64,000 nt of DNA from Gillisella vitis (GCF_014204625.1 NZ_JACHLU010000008.1:115970-179969); one strand, 5' to 3'; shown: positions 8,922-19,281, numbered from the stretch's first letter. Numbers and translations are program-made. Notes: generated from the letters alone by a model not told the origin.

Positions 8922-9683
8922 ATGAACACACAGGCGACAAGCTCTCCCCAGTTTTACCTGACGGCACCGGCCCCCTGCCCTTACCTGCCCGGTGAAATGG
9001 AGAGAAAGGTCTTTACCCATCTGGTGGGTGCCAGAGCCACCGAGATGAACGATCTGCTGACTCAGGGCGGCTTTCGAAGATCACAGAACATCGCCTATCG
9101 CCCCGCCTGCGAAAATTGCCGGGCCTGCCTGTCCGTGCGCATTATCGCCAAGGAATTTAAGCCAAACCGCACCATGCGGCGCGTGGCAGCCGCCAATGCG
9201 GATTTGATCAGCTCCGTTTATCCCGCCCAGCCATCAACCGAGCAGTTTGCGCTGTTTCGGCGCTATCTTGATGATCGCCATCAGGCGGGCGGCATGTCCG
9301 ATATGTCAGCGCTGGATTTTGCCATCATGGTGGAGGACAGCCACGTCAAGACCCGGGTTATCGAATACCGGCTGCCGCCAGAGGAAGGCTCAGAGCGTCC
9401 GGGCGAACTTGTTGCCGTGGCTCTGACAGACATTTTGAGTGACGGCCTGTCGATGGTTTATTCCTTTTTCAACACCGACCTGCACAAACGCTCGCTTGGC
9501 ACATTCATGGTTCTGGACCATATTCGTCGCGCCAATGAGATGGGACTTCCCCATGTCTATCTTGGGTATTGGGTGAATGGCTCGCGCAAAATGAACTACA
9601 AGATCCGCTTTTTACCGCAGGAACATTTGTTAAGTCAGGGCTGGACACGCTATGAAGCCAGCCCCGGCCAGGATGATGCATAA
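8922..9683 (+). CDS. bpt: Aspartate/glutamate leucyltransferase (Bpt)
   Basis: N-end-rule transferase that adds leucine from Leu-tRNA to proteins starting with Asp or Glu, marking them for ClpS/ClpAP. At 253 residues it is the usual bacterial Bpt length, shorter than eukaryotic ATE1. The N-terminal ATE domain shows [17 protein letters not shown] and the cysteine-containing [16 protein letters not shown]. The C-terminal part contains [14 protein letters not shown], typical of the family. Annotation pipelines often call it arginyltransferase. Only two bases separate it from the convergent EAL gene. Confidence 0.93.
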   Translation: MNTQATSSPQFYLTAPAPCPYLPGEMERKVFTHLVGARATEMNDLLTQGGFRRSQNIAYRPACENCRACLSVRIIAKEFKPNRTMRRVAAANADLISSVYPAQPSTEQFALFRRYLDDRHQAGGMSDMSALDFAIMVEDSHVKTRVIEYRLPPEEGSERPGELVAVALTDILSDGLSMVYSFFNTDLHKRSLGTFMVLDHIRRANEMGLPHVYLGYWVNGSRKMNYKIRFLPQEHLLSQGWTRYEASPGQDDA

Positions 9684-9685
9684 GA

Positions 9686-11467
9686 TTACGCAACCATAGA
9701 CTGAGGAACAACCCCCTCGGCTTTTTCTGCGAACCATTTCGCCAGCAAATTGGCCGTCATCGGACGTGAAAACCAGAACCCCTGGATTTCGTCGCACCCC
9801 ATTGCCTGCAAAATATCGGCATCTTCTGATGTTTCGACACCTTCTGCCACCACTTGATAGCCAAGACCGTGAGAAAGCTCGATCATCGATCGGATCAACA
9901 CGCGCTCACGGCTGCCGTTGACCATATCGGCCACAAAAGATCGATCAATCTTGACAATATTCGCGGGCAGTTTCTGCATATAGGACAGATTGCTATATCC
10001 CGTGCCGAAATCGTCAATGGCAAGCCGTACGCCCATATCCGCAATCTGCTGAAGCATTTTGAGCGATTTTTCGGTTTCCGCCATGACGGCTGTTTCCGTC
10101 AATTCCAGCTCGATCCGTTCAGGCAAGACGCCATAGTGATCAAGCTTTCCAACCAGAATATCCACAAAATCCGGCTCACTCAGGTTAAGGGCGGAGATAT
10201 TGATGGAAAGCCGAATGTCAAAACCGCTTTGCCGCAAGGCTGCAAGCTGAGCCAGCGCGCGATCAATCACCCATGCACTCATCTGCCGCACACAGTGAGA
10301 GGCTTCAATCACCGGAATGAATTCCGCTGGCGAAATCGGTCCCAGTTCAGGATGGTTCCAGCGCAGCAGGGCTTCAGCGCTCTCAACCCGGCCAGTGCCG
10401 AGCGAAAGTCTGGGCTGAAACACCAGATGCAACTGGTCATCAGAGGCCATCGCAGCCTGAAAATCATGCAGAAGACGAAAATTTCGCCGATGCACCCGAT
10501 CCAGATCGGCTGAGTAAAACGCAATACCCGTTTCACTGTTGCGGGCATCCTGCACCGCCCCCTGAAGCGACCGCAACACATTTTCTGGCTGCATTTCACC
10601 CGGATCAAAACACACGACGCCAATCGATGGCGTCATCGTCAAACGCAAACTGGAAACCTCGCCGACGTCAGCCAACAAATTTTCAAGCGCAGACAGGCTG
10701 TTTTCCGGCGTGGCATTTTCCGGTGAAAAAATCCCAAACTGCATGGGAGCAATATGATAGACGAGATGTTCATCGCCCATTCTGAGACGCAAAAACTCTG
10801 CAACAGAACGAATGATACTATCCAGATGGGCCGGTCCCATCACTCTCGACAGCCGGTCAAACTGCATGGTCTGGGCAAGATCAAGACAGCTGATCAAACG
10901 GCTTGTTCCAGCGGTGTGCTTCGCCAGATCAGAAAGATCATTCACCAGCTGAAAGCGGTTTGGCAGGCCACTGCTGGCCTCAATGCGGCCAACAGAGTGC
11001 TGCATTTCAATCTGATCCATCACCATGGCGGCAAGATCCGAAAGGGCAGCCATCTGCGCCCCTGTGACCTCGTGCGGTTCGGTATCCAGCACGCACAGCG
11101 CACCCAAGCCATAACCGTCCGGGGTTATAAGCGGTACTCCAGCATAAAAACGAACACCAGACTGCCCCAGCGGGCTGTCAATGTAATAGGGATCCTTTTG
11201 AAAATCATTGATCACCACAGAGGCGCATGTCTCCGCCACTTCTGAGCAAGGAGCCTTGAAGCGGGGGATTTGCCGGTGCTCGACGCCGACCTTGGACTTG
11301 AACCATTGTCGATCCACATCGGTGAGCGACACAGCCGCAATTGGCAAGCCAAAATATTGCGCAACAATGCGCGTGATCCGGTCATAGGACTCGCTTGGCA
11401 AACTATCCAGAATTTTGATATTGCGAAGACTTGCCAATCTTGCCTGCTCACGTGATGCAATGCTCAT
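9686..11467 (-). CDS. GAF / degenerate GGDEF / EAL signalling protein
   Basis: Predicted cytosolic cyclic-di-GMP phosphodiesterase of about 593 residues. An N-terminal GAF sensor domain covers about 15-160 (GVPLITPDGYGLGALCVLD). The GGDEF-like domain at about 165-325 has lost its signature: APMQF stands where GGDEF should be, so it should not make c-di-GMP. The EAL domain, about 335-580, keeps the catalytic set EALLRW, NIS, ELTE, DDFGTGYSNL, KIDRSF and EGVET. No membrane segments. The ATG at 11467 has GGAGAG just upstream, while the in-frame TTG at 11485 is less likely. Confidence 0.92.
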   Translation of the reverse strand: MSIASREQARLASLRNIKILDSLPSESYDRITRIVAQYFGLPIAAVSLTDVDRQWFKSKVGVEHRQIPRFKAPCSEVAETCASVVINDFQKDPYYIDSPLGQSGVRFYAGVPLITPDGYGLGALCVLDTEPHEVTGAQMAALSDLAAMVMDQIEMQHSVGRIEASSGLPNRFQLVNDLSDLAKHTAGTSRLISCLDLAQTMQFDRLSRVMGPAHLDSIIRSVAEFLRLRMGDEHLVYHIAPMQFGIFSPENATPENSLSALENLLADVGEVSSLRLTMTPSIGVVCFDPGEMQPENVLRSLQGAVQDARNSETGIAFYSADLDRVHRRNFRLLHDFQAAMASDDQLHLVFQPRLSLGTGRVESAEALLRWNHPELGPISPAEFIPVIEASHCVRQMSAWVIDRALAQLAALRQSGFDIRLSINISALNLSEPDFVDILVGKLDHYGVLPERIELELTETAVMAETEKSLKMLQQIADMGVRLAIDDFGTGYSNLSYMQKLPANIVKIDRSFVADMVNGSRERVLIRSMIELSHGLGYQVVAEGVETSEDADILQAMGCDEIQGFWFSRPMTANLLAKWFAEKAEGVVPQSMVA

Positions 11468-11670
11468 GCTCTCTCCAACCGTCAATGATACGCCCTTCAG
11501 TCAACACACGATCATTGTGGCCCCATACAAAACTCATGGCGGCAAATGTTCGACCCGATATGACATATGGCGCAGAACTGCTAAAATACTAGGGGGGGAA
11601 AGCTGTGCAAAGGCGGCACTTCCTCATCCATGGTTAGAGCATAGTAAATTACGCACTATAAACGGCAAAA

Positions 11671-11697
11671 CCCCTGACAGATACAACCTGTCAGGGG
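11671..11697 (-). terminator. Terminator of the methyltransferase gene
   Basis: Perfect 10-bp stem CCCCTGACAG / CTGTCAGGGG with a seven-base loop. On the minus strand it is followed by TTTTG. It lies 26 bases after the methyltransferase stop. Confidence 0.8.
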
Positions 11698-11722
11698 CCT
11701 TATCAAGCAACAGCGTAAACCT

Positions 11723-12778
11723 TCAAACAGGTTTTCGAATAAACCCGTAGACAATATTACGATTGGCACCGAACCGGACACGGCAATCAAATTCACCACC
11801 CGCAGTACTGTTGTGAATGATGCGCCACATATCCTGTTCCGTGCGCAACAGCAAAGCCCAGTTCATGAAGGTTTCCATATAGCCATCTGCAATGATGTCT
11901 TCTGAAAAATTGGCAAACATGAACACGCCATTCGGCTTGAGCATTTCAAGGCATTTGCGCGTCAGCTTGATGGAAACCTTGTCGTTGAGATAATCATACA
12001 GGCCGGCTGCGTAAATGAAATCGAACGTTCCCAGATCATGCCCATTGGTCAGCACACTGCGCACGGAGCCATCCACAGGCTCAATGCAGGTCTGCGCAAA
12101 ATCTCGACGGATAGATCCCACGCTCAACGGATCCTGATCCAGCGCAATCCAACGCTTGATCGCTTGCGCCTTCAAGGCAGAAGAGCGATTGGCTTCACGC
12201 AGATGGCCTGCGGCAATTGTCAAAATTTCCGTATCGGCACCGCGAGAGCTGGCAATTTCATCAATGTGCTGGGTCAGAAGATCACGGCGCTCACGCACCG
12301 CAATGGATGCAGACGAATTGCGGTTGGTCTCATAGAGCGCAAGACCTGTGGGCGTGGCACTGGCAATCTCATCAGCAAGGCTGGGATGGCCGTAGATGAA
12401 ATCAATCAATTGGGCGTCGCCAGAATAGCCTCTGGGCTTGACATAGGACCACCGTGTGAAGGGGTCCTGCATGAAATAATCCGCAATCTGATGATTTTGG
12501 GCAAGCGGTATCAGATGTTGCCAAAGTGTGCGCGAAGACTTTGCGCGCAAGGCGTGAAGATTTAAACCAAGACTTCCATGTATCTGCGCAGGATCCAGCG
12601 CTTTTTGAATCTGCTGATCTGCTAGATTGAGCATCAACGCCAGTTCAGCCTCTGCTGTAACCTTCTCGTTGTCACTCAGATGACTGCTGTTAGAAGATAC
12701 AATCTCGGCCGCAATGGCACGTGGCGTCACAAGACTTTCACCGTCTAAAGCAATTTTGACAGGATTCATATTCAACAT
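11723..12778 (-). CDS. Class I SAM-dependent methyltransferase, PhcB-like
   Basis: Predicted small-molecule methyltransferase of 351 residues. The C-terminal Rossmann domain has an unusual motif I, ILTIAAGHLREA, an acidic Asp after strand 2 (IALDQDP), and FDFIYAAGLYDYL as motif IV. The mid-protein segment VKPRGYSGDAQLIDFIYG resembles proteins related to PhcB, which makes the 3-hydroxypalmitate methyl ester signal in Ralstonia. That link is a family resemblance recalled from memory, not shown here, and the substrate is unknown. It lies between two c-di-GMP proteins and is divergent from the second. No signal peptide. Confidence 0.7.
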   Translation of the reverse strand: MLNMNPVKIALDGESLVTPRAIAAEIVSSNSSHLSDNEKVTAEAELALMLNLADQQIQKALDPAQIHGSLGLNLHALRAKSSRTLWQHLIPLAQNHQIADYFMQDPFTRWSYVKPRGYSGDAQLIDFIYGHPSLADEIASATPTGLALYETNRNSSASIAVRERRDLLTQHIDEIASSRGADTEILTIAAGHLREANRSSALKAQAIKRWIALDQDPLSVGSIRRDFAQTCIEPVDGSVRSVLTNGHDLGTFDFIYAAGLYDYLNDKVSIKLTRKCLEMLKPNGVFMFANFSEDIIADGYMETFMNWALLLRTEQDMWRIIHNSTAGGEFDCRVRFGANRNIVYGFIRKPV

Positions 12779-13101
12779 ACCTTTAATATTGATGAACAGA
12801 TATTTAATTAATACTGGTCAAAAAATATTAATTTTTTGTTAACTATAAAATTTGATAGGAAATATCGTGTCTAGCAGCGTCCCGCTTCTGATAATAAGGT
12901 TAATTTCGAGAAAGCCAGAATGAAACTTGTGTTTCAAAATGACTTCCACTCCCAATATACAAAAATCCTGCCTGCTTAATTTATTAACAATGAATATTGA
13001 AACCCATAAATTTAAATGGAAAAAAAGCTTTGCTATGCTGAGTATTTCGAGTGACACGTTTGAGGGAAAAACCTCTATTTCCATTCAATCGGCGAAAATC
13101 G
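12779..13101. promoter_or_regulatory. AT-rich divergent intergenic region
   Basis: About 320 bases between the methyltransferase and the GGDEF-EAL gene, much richer in A/T than the surroundings, with runs such as TTTAATTAATAC and ATTAACAATGAATATTG. It must carry both divergent promoters. No convincing ORF or hairpin was seen. Confidence 0.4.
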
Positions 13102-15078
13102 ATGGAACCCAGCATGACACACATATGGCGCGACCATGGCCAAACGGATCGGCGTGCAACTCTAGACAAAGAGCGGAGTGCCGAGATCGTGAAGCTCTAT
13201 AGAGATCAGACGCAGTCAGAACGCATTGGTTCCGCGCGCCATGGGCTGTGGGTTGCCGCAATCATCTATATGGCTTTTTCCATCACGGATATTTTGCTGA
13301 TCCCCGACGTTGCAAAGACAGTCATCATCAGTCGCCTTGTGATGACCATATCCGGGCTTCTTATTCTGGAAGCCTTGTTTTTCCTCAAGGCCAAGTCAGA
13401 CACGATCGATATTACCTGTGCCTTGTGCCTGGTGATCAGCTATGTCGCATGGCTTTATCCAGCCTCGATGACGCAGGAAGCCAATCATTTTCGCTATTAT
13501 ATGGTGTTTGGCAGCCTGTTCATGATGAGTGCCAATCTGTTTTTCGGCTTCGATATTGTTCTGTCCATCATAACGTCGACCGCCGTGCTCTCTCTGTTTT
13601 TCTGGGCGCTTATCTATCTTGCACCGGCGGATGGTGGCTATATCTTTGCGTTTGGCACATTTTATGTGTCGTGCTTCATGTTCACCAGCTATATCAACCT
13701 GCGGCTGAACAGAGAGCGCTTCAACGTCTACCTCAACGCCCTGGAAGCCAGAAAGCAGAACCGCGAAGCAACAGAACGGGGCAAAGCCTTGCTGCGCCTG
13801 TCCAACACCGACTATCTGACGGGTGTTGACAACAGACGTGCGATTGACCAGCGCCTGCGCGATAGCTGGAACGACTGGCATAACCACGCGATTGGTTTTT
13901 CGGCCATTCTGGTTGATGTCGATTTCTTCAAAAAATACAATGACTTTTACGGCCATCAGGCTGGTGATCATTGCCTGGTGCTGGTTGCCAATGCACTCAA
14001 AAATGCGCTTGTGCCATTCAATGCCTCTTTGGGGCGCTACGGCGGAGAAGAGTTTATTGTTGTTGCCCCCTCGGCCAATCGGGAAGATGTCACGCAACTC
14101 GCAGAGATGATCCGCCAGACCGTCGAGAACATGGCGCTGACCCATGAACAGCGCAAGGACGGACTGGCGATTGTAACCGTCAGTGTTGGTGCCGCTTTCA
14201 CACGCGAACAACGGGACGAACGGCTGGAAAAAATCATCACCGAAGCCGACCGCGCGCTCTATTCCGCCAAAGCCAACGGTCGCAATTGTGTGCGCGTGTT
14301 TGACCCCACCGATCCTTTGACCGGCGACGACAACGAACATATTGCTGCATTGCTGCGCGTGGCAATCACCAATGATCTGGTTTCACTGGTGTATCAGCCG
14401 ATCGTCAACGTCAAAACAGGGCGAATTGACGCCGCAGAAGCCCTGATGCGCCTCAAGTTACTGGATGGAACCCCCGTTTCCCCAGTGGTGTTCATTCCCA
14501 TTGCTGAACGCACAGGCTCCATTCTGGACCTTGGCCTATGGACGATCCGGCAGGCCTGCCGCGATATTCTCGTATCCGGTGCGGCGCCAACAGTGAGCGT
14601 CAATGTCTCGCCCATTCAGTTGAAAACCAAAGGATTCGCCGCCAGTGTTGCCGAAATTCTGGCGGAAACCGGCGTCGATGGCCGCCGCCTTGCTTTCGAA
14701 ATCACCGAGGGCATCAATATGGACCGCCAGTCAGTCGTCCTGCGCTGTATCAAGGATCTTGAAGCTCTGGGCATCCGCATCTGGCTTGATGATTTTGGCA
14801 CAGGTTTCGCCGGTCTGTCATGGCTGCGGCTTTTCAATTTTGACACAGTCAAAATTGACCGCTCCTTCCTTCAGGACTGCGAGTCAGACCGAGGACGATC
14901 CTTGCTGCGCGATATTATCAGCCTGGTGCGCCATCGTGGCCACAAGATTTTGATGGAAGGTATCGAAACAGAAGAACAGCTCAAGTTGATGCAACATCTG
15001 AAAATTGACTACGTGCAAGGCTACCATCTGGGACGACCAGCGCCATTGGATGTGTTCAAATCCCGGCTGGCAGCCTGA
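13102..15078 (+). CDS. Membrane-bound GGDEF-EAL c-di-GMP enzyme
   Basis: Dual-domain c-di-GMP protein, about 658 residues from the chosen ATG. The N-terminal quarter has five or six membrane helices (about 45-210) resembling a MASE-type sensor. The GGDEF domain (about 245-405) carries intact RYGGEEF and the metal-binding DVDFFKKYND, so cyclase activity is possible. No RxxD inhibitory site precedes it. The EAL domain (about 415-655) keeps EALMRL, NVS, EITE, DDFGTGFAGL, KIDRSF and EGIET, so hydrolysis is possible too. The start is uncertain: GTG 13051, ATG 13102 and ATG 13114 all lack a clear ribosome-binding site. Confidence 0.92.
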   Translation: MEPSMTHIWRDHGQTDRRATLDKERSAEIVKLYRDQTQSERIGSARHGLWVAAIIYMAFSITDILLIPDVAKTVIISRLVMTISGLLILEALFFLKAKSDTIDITCALCLVISYVAWLYPASMTQEANHFRYYMVFGSLFMMSANLFFGFDIVLSIITSTAVLSLFFWALIYLAPADGGYIFAFGTFYVSCFMFTSYINLRLNRERFNVYLNALEARKQNREATERGKALLRLSNTDYLTGVDNRRAIDQRLRDSWNDWHNHAIGFSAILVDVDFFKKYNDFYGHQAGDHCLVLVANALKNALVPFNASLGRYGGEEFIVVAPSANREDVTQLAEMIRQTVENMALTHEQRKDGLAIVTVSVGAAFTREQRDERLEKIITEADRALYSAKANGRNCVRVFDPTDPLTGDDNEHIAALLRVAITNDLVSLVYQPIVNVKTGRIDAAEALMRLKLLDGTPVSPVVFIPIAERTGSILDLGLWTIRQACRDILVSGAAPTVSVNVSPIQLKTKGFAASVAEILAETGVDGRRLAFEITEGINMDRQSVVLRCIKDLEALGIRIWLDDFGTGFAGLSWLRLFNFDTVKIDRSFLQDCESDRGRSLLRDIISLVRHRGHKILMEGIETEEQLKLMQHLKIDYVQGYHLGRPAPLDVFKSRLAA

Positions 15079-15091
15079 ACCATAAAAGCAA

Positions 15092-15323
15092 AAGGGCGTC
15101 ACCACAATGTGATGTCGCCCTCAGCTTGTTGACAAACCTCTTGCTCGACGTCTCGTCATCCTCGGGCCTGTCCCGAGGATCTGCCGTCGCTGAATAAGCA
15201 ATTGACGTTATTGACAAAAATTAACGTGCTTAGATGCTCGGCACAGGGCCGAGCATGACGTCGAGACGTCGGAAAGCTTTGTCAGAAGTCTGAGGGCGAC
15301 ACCACAATATGATGTCGCCCTTG
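15092..15323. repeat. RIME-like nested palindromic mosaic element
   Basis: About 230 bases between the GGDEF-EAL gene and parC form one large imperfect inverted repeat. The outer arms (15092 onward, reverse complement ending 15323) start with AAGGGCG and themselves fold into hairpins. Inner arms CGACGTCTCG (15146-15155) and CGAGACGTCG (15262-15271) follow. The core holds two more hairpins, CTCGGGCCTGTCCCGAG and GCTCGGCACAGGGCCGAGC. A second copy of the core is at 19050-19163. The architecture recalls the Rhizobium intergenic mosaic elements (RIME). The outer hairpins could terminate both flanking convergent genes. Confidence 0.8.
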
Positions 15324-15356
15324 TGATCAAACAGACAGAGCCAGGACGATCAGCGT

Positions 15357-17633
15357 TTAACCGCTGAATTTTCCACTCCGGGGAAAGCCTTTGGGCACAG
15401 GCCGACCGGCAGCAGCACGATCTCCCAGCCATTCCAGCAGCTCATCCTTGTTTTTGCTGAACACCCGCCCCGCACTGTCTTCCCACGTCAAACCAGAGGC
15501 GATTGCGAAGAACTTGAGGTCGGAAATGCCACCATCCTTGTAGCGTTGCAGGCGAACACCCTTGCCACGGCTCATTTCCGGGATTTGTGCAAGCGGGAAG
15601 ACCACCAGTTTGCGATTTTCGCCAACAACGGCCACATGGTCGCCCGACACGGGCACCACCAGCTTGGCTTCATCCGGCATGACAACATTCATCACCTGCT
15701 TGCCCTTGCGGGTGTTGGCAATGATGTCGCTCTCGGCCACCATAAATCCGTTGCCGGATGTGGAAACGAACATCAGCTTGCGCGACGCATCATGCACAAA
15801 GGCCGTCAGCACATCCTGATCATTTTCCATATCCACCATAATGCGCAATGGTTCGCCATGGCCACGGCCACCCGGCAGCTTGTCGCCGCCCAGCGTGTAA
15901 ACCTTGCCGCCTGTCGTCACCAGCAGAATCTTGTCGGTTGTCTGCGCCGGGAAGGCCACGCGCAGACCATCCCCCTCCTTGAAGGTCAAGGTCGAGGTGT
16001 CGGAACTATGTCCCTTCAGCGCCCTGATCCAGCCCTTCTCGGAAATCACCACGGTGATCGGTTCTTTTTCAATCATCGCCTGCTGAATGGCTTCAACATC
16101 GGCGTTGGGCGCATTGGCAAACAGCGTGCGACGACGGCCAAGCTCTGTGACCTTGGCATATTTCTTTTTAACCTCGGCGATCTCGCCGGCAATGGTCTGC
16201 CATTGCAGATCATCGGAGCCTAGCAGCTTTTCCAGCTCGGCTTTTTCCGCAGACAGCGCATCATGCTCTTTGCGGATTTCAAACTCTTCCAGCTTGCGCA
16301 GATTGCGAAGCCGCATGTTGAGAATGGCCTCGGCCTGCGTATCCGTCAGCGCAAATCGGGCAATCAGGGCGTCCTTGGCTTCGTCTTCTTCACGGATGAT
16401 GCGAATGACTTCATCCAGATTGAGATAGGCGATCAGCAAACCGCCGAGAATTTCCAACCGTCGCTCAATAGCGGCCAGCCGGAAGCTGGAACGGCGCACC
16501 AGAACATCCTTGCGGTGGGCCAACCATTCGCTCAAGACCTCATTGAGCGCCATCACCTTCGGCACTTTGCCTTGCGACAGCACATTCATGTTCATGGGAA
16601 TGCGGTTTTCCAGCTCGGTGAGCTTGAACAGCGATTCCATCAGAATGGTTGGATCAACCGTGCGGCTCTTGGGTACCAGCACAAGGCGCACGTCTTCGGC
16701 TGACTCATCGCGCACATCTTCCAGCAACGGCAGGCGCTTGGCGATGAGTAACTCGGCGATTTTCTCGATCAGGCGCGACTTCTGCACCTGAAACGGAATT
16801 TCGGTGACGATGATCTGGTAGCCGCCGCGCCCCAGATCTTCCGTTTCCCATTTTGCCCGCACCCGAAACCCGCCCCGCCCGGTGCGGTAGGTTTCCAGCA
16901 TGCTTTCACGGCTCTCGACAATAATGCCGCCCGTGGGCAGGTCCGGTCCTTCAATGCCGCCACGCTGTGGGTTGGCCGGATCGGCAAACAGATCTTCGAC
17001 GGTGGCCGAAGGATTCTTGATCAGATACAGCGCCGCATCGCACAGTTCATGGGCATTGTGCGGCGGAATGGAGGTTGCCATGCCCACGGCAATGCCGGAA
17101 GACCCATTGGCCAGAAGATTCGGGAATGCGCCCGGCAACACCACCGGCTCGTCATCTTCTTCATTATAGGTCGGACGATAATCCACCGCGTCCTGCTCAA
17201 TGCCTTCCAAAAGCAGAGCGGCAACCTCGGTCATGCGTGCTTCGGTGTAACGATAGGCAGCCGCCGAGTCGCCATCGATATTGCCGAAATTGCCTTGGCC
17301 ATCAACGATCGGATAGCGCTGGGAGAAATCCTGCGCCAGGCGCACCAAAGCATCATAAACCGACTGGTCGCCATGGGGATGGAATTTACCGATGACATCG
17401 CCAACGATACGGGCGCATTTCTTGAAGGCGGAATTGGGCCGGATGCCCATTTCGCTCATGGCATGGATGATGCGCCGGTGCACCGGCTTCAGCCCGTCAC
17501 GCACATCTGGCAAGGCCCGATGCATGATGGTGGACAGCGCATAGGCAAGGTAGCGCTCTTCCAGCGCGAACTTCAAATCAATCGGCGTGATGTGATCGCC
17601 ACCATCGCCCGGCGGTGTAAGACTTTTTCCCAT
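15357..17633 (-). CDS. parC: DNA topoisomerase IV subunit A
   Basis: DNA-cleaving subunit of topoisomerase IV, which unlinks daughter chromosomes together with ParE. The 758 residues match alphaproteobacterial ParC. The winged-helix and tower region starts after the signature [14 protein letters not shown]. The active tyrosine is Tyr129 in [10 protein letters not shown]. The quinolone region reads [12 protein letters not shown], with Gln90 where E. coli ParC has Ser80. Its six-bladed C-terminal domain is present in shortened form (about 505-740). The gene is convergent with the GGDEF-EAL gene across the mosaic repeat. Confidence 0.96.
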   Translation of the reverse strand: MGKSLTPPGDGGDHITPIDLKFALEERYLAYALSTIMHRALPDVRDGLKPVHRRIIHAMSEMGIRPNSAFKKCARIVGDVIGKFHPHGDQSVYDALVRLAQDFSQRYPIVDGQGNFGNIDGDSAAAYRYTEARMTEVAALLLEGIEQDAVDYRPTYNEEDDEPVVLPGAFPNLLANGSSGIAVGMATSIPPHNAHELCDAALYLIKNPSATVEDLFADPANPQRGGIEGPDLPTGGIIVESRESMLETYRTGRGGFRVRAKWETEDLGRGGYQIIVTEIPFQVQKSRLIEKIAELLIAKRLPLLEDVRDESAEDVRLVLVPKSRTVDPTILMESLFKLTELENRIPMNMNVLSQGKVPKVMALNEVLSEWLAHRKDVLVRRSSFRLAAIERRLEILGGLLIAYLNLDEVIRIIREEDEAKDALIARFALTDTQAEAILNMRLRNLRKLEEFEIRKEHDALSAEKAELEKLLGSDDLQWQTIAGEIAEVKKKYAKVTELGRRRTLFANAPNADVEAIQQAMIEKEPITVVISEKGWIRALKGHSSDTSTLTFKEGDGLRVAFPAQTTDKILLVTTGGKVYTLGGDKLPGGRGHGEPLRIMVDMENDQDVLTAFVHDASRKLMFVSTSGNGFMVAESDIIANTRKGKQVMNVVMPDEAKLVVPVSGDHVAVVGENRKLVVFPLAQIPEMSRGKGVRLQRYKDGGISDLKFFAIASGLTWEDSAGRVFSKNKDELLEWLGDRAAAGRPVPKGFPRSGKFSG

Positions 17634-17832
17634 GGGTTCTGCCTAGCTGAGAAAGCCCGAAACAGCAAGGATTCCGGGGGATGCAGCTGTGGATTAAGCA
17701 AAGGGCACGCGACAGAACTGAACAATAATCCACCCTCGTCGAGAAAAGGCGTTTGTGGTTTAGCGTCTCGCATTATAAAGAAATACTGACCTGTACGAAG
17801 CGCCTACCCGTTTGTTTTCAAGGGACATTATT

Positions 17833-19044
17833 ATGACGATGACCAAATCCGCCTGCCGCATCATGAGCAGCCTTCTCTGGGCAAGTGCCGCCATCGCCAT
17901 CCTGCCCTGCGCAGCCTATGCGCTGGACGGTCAGGACCTTCTCAAGAAGATCAATGCTGCCTATGCGCCGGGAGGCGTCGCCATCAATGCGGCTTCCGTT
18001 GATGTCAGCGGGGACACCGTGACCCTGCGGGGCGCAACATTCAAGGGTGAGAGCGATACAGCAAAAGACCCCGTACCCCTTGGCAACGTGACCATGACCG
18101 GCGTTGCCGCCATTGATGATGGTTCCTATGAGATTGACCGGGTTGAGTTTCAACCGATCAACATGGTCAACGATAAATCCACGGTAACAGCGTCTGACAT
18201 TTACCTCTCCGGTGTCACCATACCTGCCAGAACAGATACCAACGACCTGTCGTCTGTGCTGTTTTATGAAAAGGCCCACAGCGGTCCGATCAATATCAAG
18301 GTCGATGGCAAGGATGTGCTGTCTGTAGGTGAAATCGAGGCCACATCCGCCATTGAAGATGATGGTGCCAGCCTTTCGTTTGACGCCAATGTCACTGGCT
18401 TCAAACTGGATCTTGCAAGCGTTGAAGACCCCAACAGCAAAGAGACCATTGATGCGCTGGCCCTCTCGCCGCTGGATGGCAGCATGACCATGAAGGGCAG
18501 TTGGGAGCTGCAATCCGGCACGGTGGATGTTGAAGAATATGCGCTTGATTTCAAGAATATCGGCAAGCTGAACCTGTCCTTCAGCCTGTCGGGCTATACC
18601 ATGGACCTGATGAGGCAAATTCAGGACGCGGCAAAATCCAGCAAAGCCAATGCAACTGACCCACAGGCGCAACAGGCGGCTGGCCTGGCCACGCTGGGAC
18701 TTTTGCAGCAAATGTCATTTCTCAGCGCTGACATCCGCTTTGATGATGCAGGCCTGACAGGCCGTGCGCTCGATTATAGCGGTAAAAAACAGGGCATCTC
18801 CGGCAAAGACATGGGCCAGATGGTCAAGGCCATGACGCCTCTGCTGCTGGCGCAGGCCAAGCTGGGCGCTCTGCAAAATACCGTATCCGCCGCCGTCAAT
18901 GCCTATATCGACAATCCCAAAAGCTTCACCATCACCGCAGAGCCGGAAAATCCCGTTCCCTTCCCAATGGTGATTGGTGCCGCCATGGGGGCACCGGAAA
19001 CCCTGCCAAAGGTGCTTGGGGTTACTGTCACCGCAAATGACTGA
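17833..19044 (+). CDS. Exported protein of unknown function
   Basis: I do not recognise a named family. The protein has about 403 residues with a Sec-type signal peptide (hydrophobic segment ending AAYA-LDG near residue 33). The mature part is rich in short beta-strand-like repeats of Asp/Gly/Thr/Val, with lines such as VDVSGDTVTLRGATFKG. It resembles periplasmic or surface beta-rich proteins of rhizobia. The C-terminal third has a helical Ala/Gln/Met-rich segment. The ATG at 17833 is preceded by AAGGGAC, and a TTG at 17812 is less likely. It is divergent from parC and followed by a mosaic repeat, so it is probably monocistronic. Confidence 0.75.
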   Translation: MTMTKSACRIMSSLLWASAAIAILPCAAYALDGQDLLKKINAAYAPGGVAINAASVDVSGDTVTLRGATFKGESDTAKDPVPLGNVTMTGVAAIDDGSYEIDRVEFQPINMVNDKSTVTASDIYLSGVTIPARTDTNDLSSVLFYEKAHSGPINIKVDGKDVLSVGEIEATSAIEDDGASLSFDANVTGFKLDLASVEDPNSKETIDALALSPLDGSMTMKGSWELQSGTVDVEEYALDFKNIGKLNLSFSLSGYTMDLMRQIQDAAKSSKANATDPQAQQAAGLATLGLLQQMSFLSADIRFDDAGLTGRALDYSGKKQGISGKDMGQMVKAMTPLLLAQAKLGALQNTVSAAVNAYIDNPKSFTITAEPENPVPFPMVIGAAMGAPETLPKVLGVTVTAND

Positions 19045-19049
19045 TCTTC

Positions 19050-19163
19050 CGGCATGTCGTTACCCTCGGGCCTGTCCCGAGGGTCTGACGCCGCTGAACA
19101 CGCAATTGACGTCATTGATGAAATCAACGCAATTCGATGCTCGGCGCAGGGCCGGACATGTCA
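19050..19163. repeat. Second copy of the mosaic palindromic core
   Basis: Closely matches the core of the 15146-15271 element: CCTCGGGCCTGTCCCGAG, then GCAATTGACGT and a GATGCTCGGC...CAGGGCCG hairpin. It lacks the outer arms of the first copy. It starts six bases after the exported-protein gene and lies upstream of the P450 gene. The shared core is about 100 bases and differs at scattered positions. Confidence 0.8.
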
Positions 19164-19281
19164 CCAGAAATAAAGTCAGGCTTTGCCAGTAGCCTCGCGT
19201 CACCGTCGCGTGGCCTTCCTCTTTTGTTTGATGCTCTTCAGTCGAACACTCTGCATTCATACGCTCTGAAAAGGCAAGATC

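Noticed and set aside
15092..15323. CRISPR-like array because of repeated hairpins
   Set aside because: No regularly spaced direct repeats with unique spacers; the structure is palindromic and nested.
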